43,465 bases of DNA from the NCBI GenBank assembly GCA_903907075.1, contig CAIVMQ010000099.1, forward strand, positions 1 through 43,465, written 5' to 3'. The notes beneath the pieces are model-generated. The model saw only the letters and a program-made list of their open reading frames with translations. It was not told the DNA's origin and did not search any database. The position numbers and the translations under genes are program-made. This stretch comes from an uncultured Bacteroidia bacterium (GTDB lineage Bacteria; Bacteroidota; Bacteroidia; Bacteroidales; Prolixibacteraceae). This document shows, in pieces, positions 8,529 to 16,226 of the stretch (its first letter is position 1; the number at the start of each line of letters is the position of its first letter).

Positions 8529-9830
8529 TTAGATCTCCATAACGACAATTGTGTCAATGGGTCTTCGTTTGTCTAAAGGAACCTTAATGGTTATTCCAAA
8601 TTCATTCTGTTTAAAAATTACCACTGATTTGTCCTCAAATAGATAGACCTTTTTAATTTTCTTACCGAAATCATTCAGCAAAATATTTTCATCCGAATCT
8701 CCCATAAGATGAACATAAACTTTATTCCCTTTTGCTGTTGTAACTCCCCAAGGATGAGAATCAATTGGTCCCCCGCGAGTTTCATAGATCGTCTCACCAT
8801 ATTTTCTCATCCATTCTCCGATTTCACCTAGTGTAGTAGTAAATTCAGGTTGGATCTTGCCATTTGGCATTGGACCAACATTGAGTAAGAAGTTGGCATT
8901 CGAACCCGCAGCTTTTACCAAATACTGAACCAGTTGTTCGGTAGATTTAAAATTATGATCATGGATATTAAACCCCCATGCTCCGTTCATCGTTTCGCAG
9001 GTTTCTAGTGGAAGAGAACCGACTTTAGCCTCATCACTAAATCCGGAGGTGTTTCGTCCAGGAAGATCTCTCTCGAACATCTGAAAGTCCTCTCCGGGTT
9101 TTGGAGCCTGATGGTGGTTGTTTCCCACTAAGGTTGCCGGCTGAAGTTTATGAATTAAACTATAGGTCTTATCAAGTCTCCAATTTGCATCTTTCTTATC
9201 CCACCAGCCATCAAACCAAATTCCGGCAATCTCGCCATAATTGGTTAATAATTCAGTTAACTGACTATCCATATAATCAAGGTAAGCGTTCCAATCTCCT
9301 TTATCAGGGCGACCTGAAGTGCCACCAGTTTCACCGCGTGGATAGTAATTTTCTTGATACCAATCGAGATGCGAATGGTAGAAGAATAATTTCACCCCTT
9401 GTTTATGACATTCATCGGCCAATTGTTTAAGTACATCTTTGCCATACGGGGTGCGATCAACGATATTCCAGCTCGATTGTTTTGTTGCCCACATGGCAAA
9501 TCCATCATGGTGCTTACTTGTTATAGTAATATATTTCATGCCGGCATCTTTAACCATCTTCACCCACTCGGCTGCATTAAAAGCTACCGGATTAAACAGT
9601 GCGGGGAGTTTCTCATAGGTGGCTTTGTCAAATTTCTGCTGGTACATAACCCATTCTCCACTGGCAAGTGTAGAGTAAACGCCCCAATGGATAAAGAGGC
9701 CGAATTTAGCATCCTGAAACCATTGCCTTGCTGCTAAATTTTCAGGTGCAGGTTTGTAACCTTCCTGACTAAACCCTTGTTTCGTGAGCGATAGAAGAAT
9801 TATAATACCAACCAGAAGACGATTTCTCAT
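8529..9830 (-). CDS. Alpha-L-fucosidase, GH29 family
   Basis: A secreted or periplasmic retaining exo-enzyme that releases alpha-L-fucose from glycans. An N-terminal signal peptide (residues 1 to about 21, ending GFSQ) precedes the catalytic (beta/alpha)8 barrel. GH29 hallmarks are FGLFIHWGVYS near residue 43, SKHHDGFAMW near 105 and GIWFDGWWD with the presumed nucleophile D207. The C-terminal part (from about 340) is a small beta-sandwich. The 433-residue length is normal, with no carbohydrate-binding domain. It lies 11 bp after the isomerase-like gene and is probably co-transcribed with it. It differs clearly from the second GH29 protein at 14498-15955, so the two probably act on different linkages. 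Confidence 0.93.
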   Translation of the reverse strand: MRNRLLVGIIILLSLTKQGFSQEGYKPAPENLAARQWFQDAKFGLFIHWGVYSTLASGEWVMYQQKFDKATYEKLPALFNPVAFNAAEWVKMVKDAGMKYITITSKHHDGFAMWATKQSSWNIVDRTPYGKDVLKQLADECHKQGVKLFFYHSHLDWYQENYYPRGETGGTSGRPDKGDWNAYLDYMDSQLTELLTNYGEIAGIWFDGWWDKKDANWRLDKTYSLIHKLQPATLVGNNHHQAPKPGEDFQMFERDLPGRNTSGFSDEAKVGSLPLETCETMNGAWGFNIHDHNFKSTEQLVQYLVKAAGSNANFLLNVGPMPNGKIQPEFTTTLGEIGEWMRKYGETIYETRGGPIDSHPWGVTTAKGNKVYVHLMGDSDENILLNDFGKKIKKVYLFEDKSVVIFKQNEFGITIKVPLDKRRPIDTIVVMEI

Positions 9831-9841
9831 AGTTTAATAAT

Positions 9842-10768
9842 TTAGAAGTTATCGGCTATACGGTAGGCCTCGATAAGTGCCAGTTCACCTGCTTTCCCTT
9901 CGATACTATTGCCGTGCTCCATGCAGAGAACACCATCAAACCCTTTACTATGGATATGTTTAAAGATATTACGGTAATTCATCTCGCCACTTCCCGGCTC
10001 TTTACGACCCGGAGTATCCCCAATATGAAATGCAGCAATTTCAGACCATGACTCATCAATATTCGTAATGATATTCCCTTCGGTGATCTGTTGGTGGTAC
10101 ATATCGTCGTTTATTTTACATGCCGGACTATTTACGGCGCGACAAATAGCATAAGTCTGTGGCATTCCTGTAAGGAAGAGTCCCGGATGATCTTGTTTGT
10201 TAAGTGGTTCAAGAACAATTGTTAATCCTGCTTTTTCGGCGATATCACTAAGTTCACGCATAATGTCAATTACATTTGCCGTTTGATAATCCCAGGCCAT
10301 ATGTTCATTGTACCTGCCCGGAACCATTAATCCACATTTTACACCAGTGCGTTTAAACACTTCAACTCCGTCAGTTACTTTTTTCACTAACATCTCCCTG
10401 ACTTCTGCATTCTTAAGGACCATTGTCTCTTTGCTGAAATCGGCATAGATCAAAAATGGCCCCATATCCATATGCTGATTGGCAAGTTCAGCCATAATCT
10501 TTTCTTGCATATTTATCTCGTAATGAGGTAGCCCAAGATCGAACATAGCTGTAAATCCCTGGTCTGAGCAGAATTTAATTACGTCGATAGGATCTTTCCC
10601 CACTAATTCAGAAAAACTTCCCAATCCTGGGCCGTATTTAAGTTTGAATTTTGCTGCATTTGAAGGCTTTAAATCGGTCTGATTACCTCCGAATGCTGAG
10701 TTTGAAAATCCTGCTAAAGCAGCTACCGCAGCTGCGTTTTGAATAAAACTTCTTCTTTTCATAATCAA
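9842..10768 (-). CDS. Hydroxypyruvate isomerase-like TIM-barrel protein, Tat-type signal
   Basis: A member of the xylose isomerase-like (AP endonuclease 2) TIM-barrel superfamily, closest in motifs to hydroxypyruvate isomerases. The N-terminus has a twin-arginine motif (KRRSFIQ) followed by an alanine-rich hydrophobic stretch ending near SAFG, implying export as a folded protein. Metal or catalytic positions expected in the family are visible: an E in VLEPLN, DMYHQQ and EGN in mid-protein, a histidine in AFHIGDTPGR, and a C-terminal E in CMEHGNS. Export argues against a cytosolic glyoxylate role; a sugar or ketose isomerase or epimerase acting with the neighbouring fucosidase is more likely. 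The true substrate is unknown. Confidence 0.82.
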   Translation of the reverse strand: MIMKRRSFIQNAAAVAALAGFSNSAFGGNQTDLKPSNAAKFKLKYGPGLGSFSELVGKDPIDVIKFCSDQGFTAMFDLGLPHYEINMQEKIMAELANQHMDMGPFLIYADFSKETMVLKNAEVREMLVKKVTDGVEVFKRTGVKCGLMVPGRYNEHMAWDYQTANVIDIMRELSDIAEKAGLTIVLEPLNKQDHPGLFLTGMPQTYAICRAVNSPACKINDDMYHQQITEGNIITNIDESWSEIAAFHIGDTPGRKEPGSGEMNYRNIFKHIHSKGFDGVLCMEHGNSIEGKAGELALIEAYRIADNF

Positions 10769-10819
10769 TTTTTTAAGCGTTTAGTCTAATGGGTTTAATT
10801 TGTAGTTTGCAAATGAAAA

Positions 10820-10849
10820 GCTCATCCAAAACAACGCTGCTGGATGAGC
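10820..10849 (-). terminator. Terminator of the pspC operon
   Basis: A 9-bp perfect stem (GCTCATCCA, 10820-10828 with 10841-10849) has a 12-nt loop. On the minus strand it is followed by TTTTCATTT. It lies 40 bp beyond the PspC stop. Confidence 0.75.
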
Positions 10850-10888
10850 ATTTAAACAAGCTATAGTTTAAAGATATCGTTAGCGGAA

Positions 10889-11092
10889 TTAGTTCTCCTT
10901 AGGAACAACAATCCACATGATTAAATAAATAAGAACCCCCGGGAATAAAACCGTAAAAAATGTTGCCAACGCAAAAATAAGCCGAACCACCGTTGGGTCT
11001 ACCTCCAGATAATTGGCTAAACCACCACATATTCCTGCAAGCATTCTATCGTTACGACTTCTGGTTAGTCTTTTGGGAGATTTAGCTTCCAT
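10889..11092 (-). CDS. PspC-domain protein
   Basis: A 67-residue PspC-domain membrane protein. The basic N-terminus with the motif RMLAGICGGLANYLEVDPT (about residues 17-35) is the family hallmark, and one hydrophobic segment follows (about residues 38-63, ending IMWIVVPKE). In enterobacteria PspC takes part in the phage-shock envelope-stress response. In Bacteroidota, short stand-alone PspC proteins occur without the rest of the psp system, and no pspA or pspB is seen here. It follows the acidic 91-residue orphan by 17 bp, so the two are probably one transcript. The precise role is unknown. Confidence 0.9.
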   Translation of the reverse strand: MEAKSPKRLTRSRNDRMLAGICGGLANYLEVDPTVVRLIFALATFFTVLFPGVLIYLIMWIVVPKEN

Positions 11093-11109
11093 AATCTGTT
11101 TCGTATTCG

Positions 11110-11385
11110 TTATCCTCTATTGTCGTCGCTCTCTTCGTTATTTTCCAATAAATACAACTCCTCTTCATATTCTAATTCAAGATCCATGAACTCCTCCGCT
11201 TGTTCAAGTAATTCTTTCTTTAACTCTGCACTTGCGGGTTCATCGTCGATCCAGTAAATCTCCTGATCAATCGTGAATCCTTCGATATCGCACCCTACAA
11301 TAAACCGGGGCTGCTCGTTATGAACCACGAAGATCTTATCAGGTAAAACCTGCGAATTGTCTGCCAATAGAAATTTAGGTAACAT
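11110..11385 (-). CDS. Acidic hypothetical protein upstream of pspC
   Basis: Not recognised beyond a conserved-hypothetical appearance. The 91-residue protein has no signal or membrane segment. The first half looks like a small beta-rich domain (FIVGCDIEGFTI, IYWIDD). The second half is a strongly acidic helix with runs of glutamate (EQAEEFMDLELEYEEEL) ending in NEESDDN. The pI must be very low. Its reading frame has ordinary composition, and it sits 17 bp upstream of the PspC gene and uses the same terminator, which supports it as a real gene. It might be a soluble partner or regulator of the PspC protein. Confidence 0.75.
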   Translation of the reverse strand: MLPKFLLADNSQVLPDKIFVVHNEQPRFIVGCDIEGFTIDQEIYWIDDEPASAELKKELLEQAEEFMDLELEYEEELYLLENNEESDDNRG

Positions 11386-11799
11386 ATTTTTTTGAGATTT
11401 AAATGATCGGGCAACTCATGTTGCACAATCAAAAATACACTATTTTGTCAAATATCAGTACATATCAATATTCTTTAACTTTTTTATCCTTAAGGCTCTC
11501 TACGCTATTCGCCTTTTACTTTTAAGTCTTAGTCCTTTTATACGGTTCGAAAACGGTCATTTTTACATTGTATTTTAACTTAATATGTAAATTTGACATT
11601 TAAAATTTATCATATCTGTCAAAATATCATGCTGTAATTTTCAGAATATATTTATTAAGTAATTGTAATTCAGGTAAATAAATATATTTTTCACTTCGCA
11701 GGTATTTTTTTGGCATTCTAGTTGATTAATTTTCTGCAAGACCCAAATAATAGGTCTTTTAATTAATCGTTTAACACTTAATCAATGGAGGACTTCGTT
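11386..11799 (+). promoter_or_regulatory. AT-rich divergent promoter region before hsp20
   Basis: About 410 bp without a gene, very AT-rich. For the plus-strand Hsp20 gene a candidate promoter is TTG (11568-11570), 17 bp, TAAATTTG (11588-11595), which would leave a leader of about 200 nt. On the minus strand CAAAAATA (11430-11437) reads TATTTTTG and could be a -7 box for the 91-residue orphan. No CIRCE-like or other classical heat-shock operator was seen. Confidence 0.35.
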
Positions 11800-12249
11800 A
11801 TGAAACTAGTAAAAGTATCTGACAGATTATTTCCTGCTTTTCCATCTGTTTTTGACAATTTTATCTCAAGAGATTTGATGGATTTGAACAACGCAAATTT
11901 TTCGAGCACTCACAGTACCATTCCTGCTGTTAATATCCGTGAGAGCGATGATTCATTTTTTATTGAGGTTGCTGCACCTGGTATGGAGAAAGAAAACTTC
12001 ACCGTTAATCTAGAAGGAGATCAATTGGTTATCTCGTCTGAAAGAAAAGAGGAAATCAATGAGAATCCCGGAAATTATTCGCGGCGTGAATTTAGTTATC
12101 AAAGTTTTCAGCGCACCTTTAGGATTTCGGAAGGGAGTGTGAATGGGGACAATATTGGAGCTCGATACACTGATGGTATTTTAGAGATCACCCTTCCCAA
12201 AAGGGAGGAGATCAAACCTAAGCCGGCGCGAAAGATTGATATCATGTGA
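11800..12249 (+). CDS. Small heat-shock protein, Hsp20 / alpha-crystallin family
   Basis: A cytoplasmic ATP-independent holdase chaperone that binds unfolding proteins in large oligomers. The alpha-crystallin domain covers about residues 38-135, with IPAVNIRES, FFIEVAAPGMEKENF and the C-terminal GILEITLPKRE. The last is the family's A-x-X-n-G-I/V-L motif, here ARYTDGILEITLP. The short tail PARKIDIM may include an I-x-I/V anchoring motif. The ATG at 11800 is chosen over the in-frame ATG at 11785 because GGAGG (11787-11791) lies 8 nt before it, a textbook Shine-Dalgarno site that would otherwise be coding. The gene is monocistronic and has its own terminator. Confidence 0.92.
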   Translation: MKLVKVSDRLFPAFPSVFDNFISRDLMDLNNANFSSTHSTIPAVNIRESDDSFFIEVAAPGMEKENFTVNLEGDQLVISSERKEEINENPGNYSRREFSYQSFQRTFRISEGSVNGDNIGARYTDGILEITLPKREEIKPKPARKIDIM

Positions 12250-12256
12250 TTGGTGC

Positions 12257-12284
12257 AAAACCGCTCTCTGAGGAGGGTGGTTTT
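12257..12284 (+). terminator. Terminator of hsp20
   Basis: A 12-bp stem with two G:T pairs (12257-12268 with 12273-12284) and a 4-nt loop; the 3' arm runs straight into a T7 tract at 12281-12287. It starts 8 bp after the stop. Confidence 0.88.
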
Positions 12285-12310
12285 TTTGTTTGCTGAAAAA
12301 TAATATTGCA

Positions 12311-12793
12311 CTACGACTCTCTTTGGAGCATTTGAAGTTCTTCCTTGAGAACTTCTTGAATATCCAAGAAATTATTTTGCAGGATAGCCATATTCTGAGC
12401 CATAAATTGATAGATAATTGTCCACTGCTCTGGAAGATTAGGGATGACATCTTTTTTTTCACTATAAATGCGACAAACCTCTTGTCCGTTTTCATTCTGA
12501 TAGCAAAAATCCCAGGTTAACGGTGTTAAAAAACCTTTATTAAGTAACGATCGATATTTCTCGATCACCTCATAAGTCTGTATTCTTCGGTATTCTGATT
12601 TGTGATTAACTTCGAGCGCAACACAAACAGAATTCTTACCGATATCAAACTTAAGGTCGACATGTCCAATTTTTGTGTCGTGTAAGATCCACTTTTTCTT
12701 TCTCCCATCATACGTGGGATGAGTAATGCAGAAGGTGTCAAATTGGGACCAGAATAGTTGACTCTGCCTTTTTCTTTCTTCTTTGGCAAGCAT
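12311..12793 (-). CDS. DUF4268-like protein
   Basis: A 160-residue soluble protein whose overall look matches DUF4268 as I remember it, a family sometimes fused to or resembling nuclease-like domains. Visible features: an N-terminal basic helix (AKEERKRQSQLFWSQF), a HPTYDGRKKKWILHDTKIGH segment, the strand-forming VCVALEVNHKSEYRR, and a C-terminal helical region (residues about 115-158) likely to form a coiled coil. There is no signal peptide. It is encoded 9 bp after the membrane protein at 12803-13264 and is probably translated from the same mRNA. The function is unknown and no catalytic site can be assigned with confidence. Confidence 0.78.
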   Translation of the reverse strand: MLAKEERKRQSQLFWSQFDTFCITHPTYDGRKKKWILHDTKIGHVDLKFDIGKNSVCVALEVNHKSEYRRIQTYEVIEKYRSLLNKGFLTPLTWDFCYQNENGQEVCRIYSEKKDVIPNLPEQWTIIYQFMAQNMAILQNNFLDIQEVLKEELQMLQRES

Positions 12794-12802
12794 CCTTCTT
12801 TT

Positions 12803-13264
12803 TTAATTAATGGTTTTATTGGATGTTATAAGGTTATTAAACCAGTTAATATAAAACCGAAATGATGAAAACAACAGAGGAATACCCATTGTCATATAAA
12901 CTAAGGCAAGAGATGACAAAGGGATTATTAACGTCTTTCGCAATACAATTCCGAGAGTAATCATCCCTGCCATCATCAGGTAGCTTTTGAAATTAAAAAA
13001 ATCATAAACAGGATGCTTATCACCCAGAAGATTCTTGATGCGATTGATATGTTTACGTGAGATTTTGGAAAATAGCAGGACAAAGAATAGGATTCCAATG
13101 CAAATACAGGGAATTATTTTTAACCAAGAGAATCCGGATGATGCTTCCAACATTAATTCTCCACGTGTTAATAACATTATACCAGCAAAGGTCCACACTA
13201 ACGCGGCCTCCAAAAGTAAGCTGCTCTTAGATACCGTAAAGTCGAGATTTTTTCGCAGATTCAT
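12803..13264 (-). CDS. Four-helix integral membrane protein, unknown function
   Basis: Not recognised. The 153-residue protein has four hydrophobic segments at about residues 17-35 (ALVWTFAGIMLL), 46-66 (IIPCICIGILFFVLLF), 93-108 (LMMAGMITLGIVL) and 114-135 (LIIPLSSLALVYMTMGIPLLF). A basic loop (KISRKHINRIKN) between helices 2 and 3 is probably cytoplasmic. There are no motifs of transporters or enzymes. It is the first gene of a probable two-gene unit with the DUF4268-like gene. A TATATTTG box lies 36 bp upstream, just after the terminator of the cold-shock gene. Confidence 0.75.
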   Translation of the reverse strand: MNLRKNLDFTVSKSSLLLEAALVWTFAGIMLLTRGELMLEASSGFSWLKIIPCICIGILFFVLLFSKISRKHINRIKNLLGDKHPVYDFFNFKSYLMMAGMITLGIVLRKTLIIPLSSLALVYMTMGIPLLFSSFRFYINWFNNLITSNKTIN

Positions 13265-13299
13265 TTGGGTTATAAATAGTGGTTTTATAAACCTTTAGA

Positions 13300-13307
13300 C
13301 AAATATA
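13300..13307 (-). promoter_or_regulatory. -7 box TATATTTG for the membrane protein / DUF4268 unit
   Basis: On the minus strand the octamer matches the Bacteroidota -7 consensus TAnnTTTG exactly and lies 36 bp before the start at 13264. No clear TTG -33 element is seen, so the call is tentative. Confidence 0.4.
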
Positions 13308-13336
13308 GCTGATTTCTTTAACTAGGACTAAAAAAA

Positions 13337-13363
13337 ATGGCCTCACAATTAGTGTAAGGCCAT
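13337..13363 (-). terminator. Terminator of the cold-shock gene
   Basis: An 11-bp stem with one mismatch (13337-13347 with 13353-13363) and a 5-nt loop. On the minus strand it is followed by a T7 tract (13336-13330). It lies 33 bp beyond the csp stop. Confidence 0.85.
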
Positions 13364-13395
13364 CTTTTTAAGCTGCTTGATTTAGTTTGTAAAAA

Positions 13396-13587
13396 CTATG
13401 CTAGTTTTACATTTACCGCATTCAATCCTTTTCTACCTTCAGTAACATCGAAGGTTACATCATCATTTTCTCTAACTTTGTCAATAAGACCAGTTACATG
13501 TACGAAATACTCTTTGTCAGAGTCATTGTCCTTGATAAACCCAAAACCTTTGGATTCATTGAAAAATTTTACTTTACCTGATTGCAT
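13396..13587 (-). CDS. Cold-shock domain protein (CspA family)
   Basis: A single OB-fold RNA/ssDNA-binding protein of 63 residues. The RNP1-like motif KGFGFIKD and RNP2-like motif YFVHVTG are both present, so it should bind and unfold RNA in the cytoplasm. The ATG at 13587 gives MQSGKVKFFNESKGFG, the standard Csp N-terminus; an upstream TTG in frame at 13611 lies within the promoter -7 box and is rejected. A good promoter lies 22 bp upstream, so the leader would be only about 15 nt rather than the long structured leaders of enterobacterial csp genes. Monocistronic. Confidence 0.95.
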   Translation of the reverse strand: MQSGKVKFFNESKGFGFIKDNDSDKEYFVHVTGLIDKVRENDDVTFDVTEGRKGLNAVNVKLA

Positions 13588-13608
13588 TTTAATAATTTTT
13601 AATCTTGA

Positions 13609-13638
13609 CAAATATAACTCAAAATGATGAATTTCAAA
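13609..13638 (-). promoter_or_regulatory. Promoter of the cold-shock gene
   Basis: On the minus strand TTTG (13638-13635), 18 bp, then TATATTTG (13616-13609). This is an excellent match to the Bacteroidota consensus TTTG-N17-23-TAnnTTTG and is the best promoter in the window. The rest of 13639-13901 shows nothing recognisable. Confidence 0.65.
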
Positions 13639-13901
13639 GCATTTTAAACTTTTTATTCATTTGGCTAATATATTTAATCAATTTTCAAATAAAGTTTTAG
13701 CATTTTAAGCAAACTGTTTCAGAGAGCAATAGTCTCTTTAATCGTATATTTAGATCACGTTATCCCTTTTTGGATTAAAATGTAAGTATATGTAATTTAG
13801 GTTTTTATACCACTTTGGCCATGAAAATTAAATTTGGTTGTAATAAGCGAAACTCCGATTGATGTAGACCTTGGAATTGATCCTCTATTTATTAAATAAA
13901 T

Positions 13902-14444
13902 TTAGTTAATAAATAGAAAAAATCCGTCTGCGAAATAGATTATTCCTATTATTCCCACTACAAGACTTAAAAACCACACATATTTTTTCTTCGATAAAGC
14001 GGAGATTGAAGAGAGTAAAATTGAGATTTGGAGAAAAATTACTGCTATCCCAAACGCCGATCCATGTAATTTGCAAACATCGCGGTCTGATTCATATTTC
14101 CTGGCTAAACGTGTTATCTCTTCCTTTTCAGTCTCATACTGTTTTAATTTCTTAGTGTAGGTGTCGATTTTCTCCTGATACTTTAATAACACTTCAGCAG
14201 AAAGATTTAATTTACTATTTTGCTGATTTTGAAGTTCCAGATTATCCCGCTGCATCTCGAAGATATAGCTTTTTAGGCTCTTCGACTGAAAGAAGGCCCA
14301 TTGATCTGATGCCTGGGTTTGATTCATTAAAGATCGTGTACTATATCCTCCGCCTTTGAAGGTTGAAAGGGTTGCGCATACAACAATAATAACGGTAGAA
14401 ATAGCCAAGTAGGTAGTCCATTTCTCTTTTTTCTCTTCTGCCAT
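13902..14444 (-). CDS. DUF4337-like membrane protein
   Basis: The 180-residue protein matches DUF4337 as I recall it. It starts with a short cytoplasmic MAEEKKEKW segment, followed by membrane helix 1 (about residues 11-28) and the family signature FKGGGYSTRSLMNQTQASDQ (about 29-49). Next comes WAFFQSKSLK, then a long polar coiled coil (about 65-118). Two C-terminal membrane helices (about 128-148 and 155-178) close the protein. The coiled coil between helices is probably periplasmic or cytoplasmic but cannot be placed with certainty. The function of the family is unknown. It lies 53 bp downstream of the second GH29 gene on the same strand. Confidence 0.82.
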   Translation of the reverse strand: MAEEKKEKWTTYLAISTVIIVVCATLSTFKGGGYSTRSLMNQTQASDQWAFFQSKSLKSYIFEMQRDNLELQNQQNSKLNLSAEVLLKYQEKIDTYTKKLKQYETEKEEITRLARKYESDRDVCKLHGSAFGIAVIFLQISILLSSISALSKKKYVWFLSLVVGIIGIIYFADGFFLFIN

Positions 14445-14497
14445 TGTTTTAATTTTTAAAAATTATATATTCTTTAAATTTACATAGTTACTCCTAA

Positions 14498-15955
14498 TTA
14501 ATAAATCTCTATTGTTGATATTAATGGCGATGCTTTTGCATTTAAGATCGAGATTTTAACTCTGTCTGTTTTAATCGGATCTACTTTTACAATTCGTTTG
14601 TATCCTATCGTTGTTCCTTTTGAAATCTCTTTCCAGGAATTTCCTGCCCAAACAGAGATTGTGAACTCCTTAACCCGTTGACCTAATTTTATATATTCCT
14701 GCAGTGTAATATAATTGATCATTTTCTCCCCATTTAGGCTGATGATTAGTTCCCCTTGTGTAATATTATCTGCTGTTGCCCAATAAGTATCTTTGTTGCC
14801 ATCCGATACATTTGAACCCGCATAAAGTGTTGAATTCCCACGATGGGTATCGCTACTAACCTGAGCATGTAGAGCAAGGTTCGTCTTGAATGCTTGATCA
14901 ATAATCTTACGCCATCCCATCAGCGATTTAACATCATTTTCATGAAGTAAGCCTCTCCTGTCTGGCGGGATATTGAGGATAAGATTAGAGCCACGGCCAA
15001 CCGAAGAGAGGTAGATCTCGAATAGCTTTTCGGGACTCTTTACCTTATTATCTTCTTCTGCATGATAAAACCATCCCGGACGGATGGAGACATCAACCTC
15101 TGCAGGGATATAACTTTTCCCATCCTCATCGCCTCTATTGAGCAGACTTTCAATCCCACTTTTACCCGCATAGATTGAATCAGAAGTTATATTTCCCCAG
15201 TTTGTTTCACCTGCGTATCCACTCTCATTTCCTACCCATCTTACATCGGGTCCGGCATCGCTAAAGAAAACAATATTGGGTTCCATTTTACGAACCAAAT
15301 TAAGGGTCGTTGGCCAGTCGTAGTATTTTGATGCATCAATTTTACGTTTTTCTCGTGCACCGCCGTAATAACCATCACCACCATTGGCCCCATCAAACCA
15401 CATTTCAAATACTGGTCCGTAAAGGGTAAACAATTCACGAAGTTGATTTCTGTAATATTCAACATACGATGGAGAACCATAATCTTTCCGGTTACGATCC
15501 CATGGGGAGAGATAAACGCCAAATTTAAGTCCGCTTTGATGACATGCATCTGCGACTAATTTGACAATATTTCCTTTGCCACCCATCCATTTGCTGTTTT
15601 TTACAGAGTGATCAGTGTATTGACTTGGCCACAAACAAAATCCATCGTGATGTTTACACGTTAAAACAATAGCTTTTAAACCCGCGGCTTTGACTACCTT
15701 AATCCATTGATTAACATCAAGTTTTGACGGATTGAAAACATCCTCTTTCTCGTCTCCAAAGCCCCACTCCTTACCTGTGAAGGTATTGGTTGTAAAGTGA
15801 ATAAATGCATATTGCTCCATCTCATGCCACGCTAATTGACGATCTGTTGGCAAGGGGTAAACCGGTTGAGGTACGGTTACTTGAGTCTCTTTTTCAGCTC
15901 CTGTTACCCTGATTACGGTAATTAAAAAGAGCACTATGAAAAATCTTCTTTTCAT
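14498..15955 (-). CDS. Alpha-L-fucosidase GH29 with C-terminal F5/8-type domain
   Basis: An exported GH29 enzyme expected to cleave alpha-L-fucosyl linkages with retention. A signal peptide covers residues 1 to about 20 (ends VTGA). The barrel contains FIHFTTNTFTGKEWG, TCKHHDGFCLWPS and FEMWFDGANGG with the presumed nucleophile D188. From about residue 355 a second domain begins (NLALHAQVSSDTHRGN, SDGNKDTYWAT, and a jelly-roll-like strand pattern to the end). It looks like a discoidin/CBM32-like domain and may bind sugar. The architecture and the NTFTGKEWG form resemble GH29 subfamily B (linkage-specific alpha-1,3/1,4-fucosidases), but that assignment is from memory. Confidence 0.92.
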   Translation of the reverse strand: MKRRFFIVLFLITVIRVTGAEKETQVTVPQPVYPLPTDRQLAWHEMEQYAFIHFTTNTFTGKEWGFGDEKEDVFNPSKLDVNQWIKVVKAAGLKAIVLTCKHHDGFCLWPSQYTDHSVKNSKWMGGKGNIVKLVADACHQSGLKFGVYLSPWDRNRKDYGSPSYVEYYRNQLRELFTLYGPVFEMWFDGANGGDGYYGGAREKRKIDASKYYDWPTTLNLVRKMEPNIVFFSDAGPDVRWVGNESGYAGETNWGNITSDSIYAGKSGIESLLNRGDEDGKSYIPAEVDVSIRPGWFYHAEEDNKVKSPEKLFEIYLSSVGRGSNLILNIPPDRRGLLHENDVKSLMGWRKIIDQAFKTNLALHAQVSSDTHRGNSTLYAGSNVSDGNKDTYWATADNITQGELIISLNGEKMINYITLQEYIKLGQRVKEFTISVWAGNSWKEISKGTTIGYKRIVKVDPIKTDRVKISILNAKASPLISTIEIY

Positions 15956-16008
15956 CGGATAGTTTTAGAATGGATTAAATTAGTTGAGCAATAACCTTTT
16001 CGTGAGGC

Positions 16009-16016
16009 CAAATATA
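16009..16016 (-). promoter_or_regulatory. -7 box TATATTTG for the second fucosidase
   Basis: An exact TAnnTTTG match on the minus strand, 54 bp before the GH29 start. It is the same octamer as before the cold-shock gene and the membrane protein. No -33 element is visible. Confidence 0.35.
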
Positions 16017-16134
16017 ACTATTCGAATAGCATAATAAAGTACGATACTGGTAGTAATTTTAAAAAAGTTAATAACCAATTGTGTATTATTTCACTATTTG
16101 ATTTGTTTTTATATTCAACATACAGCCTGGGTGG

Positions 16135-16186
16135 TATTAAAAGGCAAATGCTACAACTTTAGGGTTGTAGCATTTGCCTTTTAATA
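16135..16186 (-). terminator. Long perfect hairpin after the seven-heme cytochrome gene
   Basis: A 23-bp perfect stem (16135-16157 with 16164-16186) has a 6-nt loop; on the minus strand the distal arm contains CCTTTTAATA. It lies 41 bp past the stop of the cytochrome gene and ends the electron-transfer island. Confidence 0.85.
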
Positions 16187-16226
16187 GATTATAATTCTTA
16201 ACTATGTGCTAATTATCTTTTAAAAC

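Noticed and set aside
9101..9737. Plus-strand ORFs of about 110 codons opposite the GH29 gene
   Set aside because: They lie wholly within a well-supported fucosidase gene on the other strand and have no recognisable protein features.
12181..12495. Minus-strand ORF across the Hsp20 terminator
   Set aside because: It runs through the terminator hairpin and overlaps both Hsp20 and the DUF4268-like gene in other frames.
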